From: Saccharothrix sp. NRRL B-16314
GTDB taxonomy: Bacteria; Actinomycetota; Actinomycetes; Mycobacteriales; Pseudonocardiaceae
Assembly: GCF_000716595.1 (NCBI RefSeq)
Contig: NZ_JNXC01000004.1
Span: forward strand, 1-64,000
Direction of reading: 5' to 3'
Length of the DNA stretch: 64,000 nucleotides
Within the stretch, counting starts at the first letter, position 1. Each line of letters begins with the position of its first letter. Shown piece by piece: positions 61,405-64,000 of the stretch. The notes beneath the pieces are model-generated. The model saw only the letters and a program-made list of their open reading frames with translations, had not been told where the DNA came from and searched no databases. A program made the translations under genes and the position numbers.

Positions 61405-61497
61405 TCGGGTTAACGAACCACCAAGTGACCAAGACCCCATCGACCCGGCACCGCGTCAGGCAGCCGGAACTGGGCAGGGCTGTCGTAGACTGCCCCC

Positions 61498-62541
61498 ATG
61501 CCGACCAAAGCCGACCCGTCACCCTCGGATGGCACCGCCTCAGGTAAGATCACCATTGCCGCCATCGCGGCCGAGGCAGGGGTTTCGGTTCCGACTGTTT
61601 CGAAGGTGATGAACGGTCGCGCGGACGTCGCTCCGCACACCCGGGAACGGGTCGAGGCGATCATTCGACGGCACGGCTACCAGCGTCGGGCGGACGAGCG
61701 GTCGAAGCGCTCCAACCTGGTGGAACTGATGTTCCACGAGCTGGAGAGCGCCTGGGCGCTGGAGATCATCCGCGGCGCCGAGCAGGTCGCCGCCGAGCAG
61801 GGCCTGGCCCTGGTGCTGTCCGAATCACAGGGCCGGCTCACCCCCGGTCACGGCTGGCTCGAAGGCGTCATCGCGCGCAAGCCCCTGGCCGTGATCTCCG
61901 TCTTCTCCGACCTCACGTCCTCGCAGCTGGCGAAGCTCCGCGCGCGGGACATCCCGGTCGTCGTGGTCGACCCGATCGGCGAACCCCAGCTGGAGACGCC
62001 GTCCATAGGGGCCACCAACTGGAACGGCGGCCTGACCGCCACCCGCCACCTGATCGAACTGGGCCACCGCCGCATCGCCATGATCGGCGGGCCGGAGCGG
62101 GTGCTGTGCAGCCGCGCCCGGGTCGACGGCTACCGGGCCGCGTTGGAGACGGCGGGCCTGGACTACGACCCGGCCCTGGTGCGCTACGGCGACTTCCACG
62201 TGGAGTCCGGCCGCGCACAGTTCGCACCGCTGCTCGACCTCGCGGACCCGCCCACCGCCGTGTTCGCCGGCTCGGACCTCCAGGCCCTCGGCGTCTACGA
62301 GGCGGCACGCGCGGCCGGCCTGCGCATCCCGGAAGACCTGAGCGTCATCGGCTTCGACGACCTCCCGGTGGCGCAATGGGTGGGCCCGCCGCTGACCACA
62401 GTCCGGCAGCCGCTGCAGGACATGGCCGCGGCGGGCACCCGTCTCGCCATCACGCTGGCACGTGGTGAAGAGCCCGAACACCGCCGAATCGAGCTTGCCA
62501 CCACGCTGGTGGTGCGTCAGAGCACCGCCGCGCCGCGCTGA
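61498..62541 (+). CDS. LacI-family regulator, paralogue of the upstream BxlR-type
   Basis: A 347-residue repressor with the HTH at about residues 19-45 (TIAAIAAEAGVSVPTVSKVM) and an effector domain with SIGATNWNGGLTATRHLIEL and SVIGFDDLPVAQWVGPPLTT. Residues 1-17 form an extra acidic leader. Similarity to the product of 57124-58113 runs over the full length, so the two likely arose by duplication and read the same kind of operator. It is convergent, with an 8-base gap, with the lipoprotein gene. Its effector is unknown; xylose-related sugars are plausible. Confidence 0.9.
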   Translation: MPTKADPSPSDGTASGKITIAAIAAEAGVSVPTVSKVMNGRADVAPHTRERVEAIIRRHGYQRRADERSKRSNLVELMFHELESAWALEIIRGAEQVAAEQGLALVLSESQGRLTPGHGWLEGVIARKPLAVISVFSDLTSSQLAKLRARDIPVVVVDPIGEPQLETPSIGATNWNGGLTATRHLIELGHRRIAMIGGPERVLCSRARVDGYRAALETAGLDYDPALVRYGDFHVESGRAQFAPLLDLADPPTAVFAGSDLQALGVYEAARAAGLRIPEDLSVIGFDDLPVAQWVGPPLTTVRQPLQDMAAAGTRLAITLARGEEPEHRRIELATTLVVRQSTAAPR

Positions 62542-62549
62542 CGAGCCGC

Positions 62550-63095
62550 CTAGTGGTGGTGACCGCCTGGCTTCTGCGCGTAGATGCACCCCTGTGCCTC
62601 AGCGGGCACGGTGTGTCCTAGTTGGTCGCCAGGCAGCACCGGTGTGCAACGCAGGTCGTGCAGCCCCAACAGCTCCAGGCCGAGCGTGCCGCTCAACGCG
62701 AAGCCGTTGCCGAAGCCGAAGTCCGGGTTGTCCGAGACCTCGCCGCTGGTGAGGGCCGCCTGCCACGCGTGCTGGAAGTCGGCCAGCTTCTCGCGCTGGA
62801 ACACCACCAGCCCGAGCCGTTCGTACGGACCCGCCTCGCACGTCGCCCACTCCGCCACGTACGGCGCGTAGAGCTTCGCCCGGAGCGGGCCGACGAACTC
62901 GGAGAACTCCTCCATCGTCCGCGGCACGACTTCGTCGCACTGCCCGGTCTTCTCCTGCACCCACTCCCCCACCTCGGACGAGGTGGCGAGGGGCGGGCCC
63001 AGCGCGTTGGCCGCCAGGCCGGTGGAGCCGGTCGCCGAGGAACAGGCGACCGACCCGACCAGGAGCGCGACCAGGGCCGCGCATCGGCCGAACAT
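62550..63095 (-). CDS. lipoprotein with C-terminal tri-histidine, coupled to LPMO
   Basis: A 181-residue lipoprotein I cannot assign to a family. The signal ends GSVAC with Cys18 lipidated. The mature part has four further cysteines (53, 86, 150, 170), enough for two disulfides, and the protein ends KPGGHHH. Its ATG overlaps the LPMO stop codon (TGATG at 63093-63097), so it is made with a copper enzyme. The histidine tail and this partner suggest a metal-related role, such as copper delivery to the LPMO, but that is speculation. It could equally be an unrelated surface protein. Confidence 0.78.
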   Translation of the reverse strand: MFGRCAALVALLVGSVACSSATGSTGLAANALGPPLATSSEVGEWVQEKTGQCDEVVPRTMEEFSEFVGPLRAKLYAPYVAEWATCEAGPYERLGLVVFQREKLADFQHAWQAALTSGEVSDNPDFGFGNGFALSGTLGLELLGLHDLRCTPVLPGDQLGHTVPAEAQGCIYAQKPGGHHH

Positions 63096-64000
63096 CAGGC
63101 CGTGGCGCACGAAGCGCCGTTGAGGGTGAACGCGGTCGGGTTCGTCGGCGTCCCCTGCGCCGAACCGTTGAACCCGAAGCTCACCGTCTGACCCGGCTGG
63201 AGGTTCTGGTTCCAGCTGGCGCCCTTCGCGGTGGCCGTGCCCGCCGCCACCGTGACGTCCGCCGACCAGGCCTGGGTGATGCCCTGGCCCGCCGGGAGGT
63301 CCCAGACCAGCTGCCACGCGTTGACCGCGCTCGTGCCGGTGTTCTTCACCGACACGTTCGCGGTGAAGCCGCCGGACCACGCGCTGGGCACGCTGTACGT
63401 CACCGAGCACGCGCCGGGCGTCGTGCCGCCACCGGAGGTGGTCGTCACGGACACCGCGGAGGACGGCGGCGAGGTGTTGCCCGCCGCGTCCCGCGCCACC
63501 ACGTAGAACTGGTACGCGGTGCTCGCGGTGAGGCCGGTGACGGTGGCCGAGGTGCCGGTGGTGGTCGCGACCGAGACGTCGGTGGTGCCCGCCTCGCGGT
63601 ACACCGTGTAGCCGCTGACGGCCACGTTGTCCGTCGCCGCCGGCCAGCTCAACGCCACCGAGGTGGACGAGGCCGTGCCGGTGGGCGTGCCCGGAGCGGT
63701 CGGCGCGGTCCTGTCACCGCCGTCCGAGCCACCGGTGAAGTTCACGTCCGAGCAGCTGTAGAACGCCTCGGGGCTGTCGTTGCGCTGCCAGATCGAGTAG
63801 ATGATGTGGCGGCCGGACTTGTTCGGCAGGGTGCCGTTCCACGAGTACTCGCCACCGACCGCGACCGGGTTGGTGATGCTGTCGAACGGCGCGGGCTCCA
63901 GGTCCGACCACTTCAACGGCTGCGTGACGTCGAAGCCGTCCCGCGTGACGTACTGGTCCCAGGTGCCGGGGTGCGGCGCCCACGCGTTGTACTTGAAGTT
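63095..64000 (-). CDS. secreted AA10 LPMO with Fn3 and CBM2 (5' end beyond window)
   Basis: The visible 301 residues begin inside the AA10 lytic polysaccharide monooxygenase domain (HPGTWDQYVTRDGFD, then GRHIIYSIWQRNDSPEAFYS and CSDVNF). After GGSDGGD come an Fn3 domain and a C-terminal CBM2 ending NGASCATA. AA10 enzymes oxidise cellulose or chitin at a copper centre; the CBM2 favours cellulose. The copper-binding N-terminal histidine and signal peptide are outside the window. The stop overlaps the lipoprotein start. Confidence 0.93.
   Translation of the reverse strand, partial: NFKYNAWAPHPGTWDQYVTRDGFDVTQPLKWSDLEPAPFDSITNPVAVGGEYSWNGTLPNKSGRHIIYSIWQRNDSPEAFYSCSDVNFTGGSDGGDRTAPTAPGTPTGTASSTSVALSWPAATDNVAVSGYTVYREAGTTDVSVATTTGTSATVTGLTASTAYQFYVVARDAAGNTSPPSSAVSVTTTSGGGTTPGACSVTYSVPSAWSGGFTANVSVKNTGTSAVNAWQLVWDLPAGQGITQAWSADVTVAAGTATAKGASWNQNLQPGQTVSFGFNGSAQGTPTNPTAFTLNGASCATA

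Overview
The window is very GC-rich, uses many GTG starts, and carries repeated secreted architectures (catalytic domain, Fn3, CBM2; ricin/CBM13 fusions; Ser/Thr linkers). It also has LacI-family control throughout and sugar ABC cassettes without an ATPase. Together these point to a filamentous soil actinomycete, most likely a member of the Pseudonocardiales of the Saccharothrix/Lentzea/Actinosynnema kind. The taxonomic placement is inference from style, not from a marker gene.

The window is a plant and microbial polysaccharide utilisation region. (1) 1-4.4 kb holds the tail of a transposase, a LysE/ArgO exporter with its divergent ArgP/LysG-type regulator, a metallophosphoesterase remnant, and an ECF sigma factor with a SnoaL tail next to a 14-TM DHA2 exporter. 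(2) 4.4-10.3 kb holds an ATPase-less sugar ABC operon of unknown substrate, a frameshifted LacI-type remnant, and DeoR- and ROK-type regulators. (3) 10.3-14.4 kb holds a secreted parallel beta-helix protein, a CBM13-GH26 mannanase and a secreted C39-like peptidase. (4) 14.4-30.7 kb is the arabinose block: a LacI-type regulator, araB-araD-araA and a ChvE-type ABC importer, then a GH43 enzyme divergent from a YtfQRT-YjfF-type furanose importer. The block shares GTTAGCGATAAC-like operators. (5) 30.8-39.2 kb holds an HTH/NB-ARC/TPR protein, a 58-residue membrane protein, a 1281-residue GH87 alpha-1,3-glucanase, and an S1 protease with a ricin-type lectin domain whose promoter lies between two GAGAGCGCTCTC-like operators.

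(6) 39.3-46.7 kb is the pectin block: a PL1 pectate lyase, then an operon whose first gene is a PL1-CE8 (pectate lyase-pectin methylesterase) fusion. It is translationally coupled to two permeases and followed by a binding protein and an enolase-superfamily enzyme. (7) 47.2-49.3 kb holds a DUF1992 gene and an ECF42-type sigma factor coupled to a DGPF/YciI protein. (8) 49.4-54.6 kb is the mannan block: a GH5_8-type mannanase and a CE3-like SGNH esterase, both with CBM2, a LacI-type regulator, and a divergent CE7 acetyl esterase. TTAAGCGCTTAA-like operators precede both transcription units. Between them lies a mirror-symmetric cluster of six copies of an 18-bp unit, the least explained structure here. 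(9) 54.7-62.5 kb is a xylobiose-type block: a LacI regulator overlapping a GH3 beta-xylosidase, a divergent ABC importer with a clean promoter and TCGAAAC boxes, and a second, paralogous LacI regulator. (10) 62.5-64 kb is an AA10 LPMO (cut by the window edge) coupled by TGATG to a lipoprotein ending in three histidines.

The expected logic is that secreted depolymerases release oligosaccharides, ABC importers bring them in, and cytoplasmic enzymes finish them. LacI-type repressors sit next to their targets. Three importers (at 4.5-7.5, 41.5-44.5 and 58.3-61.3 kb) lack an ATPase and presumably share an MsiK-like one encoded elsewhere. I saw no tRNA, rRNA, CRISPR array or origin.
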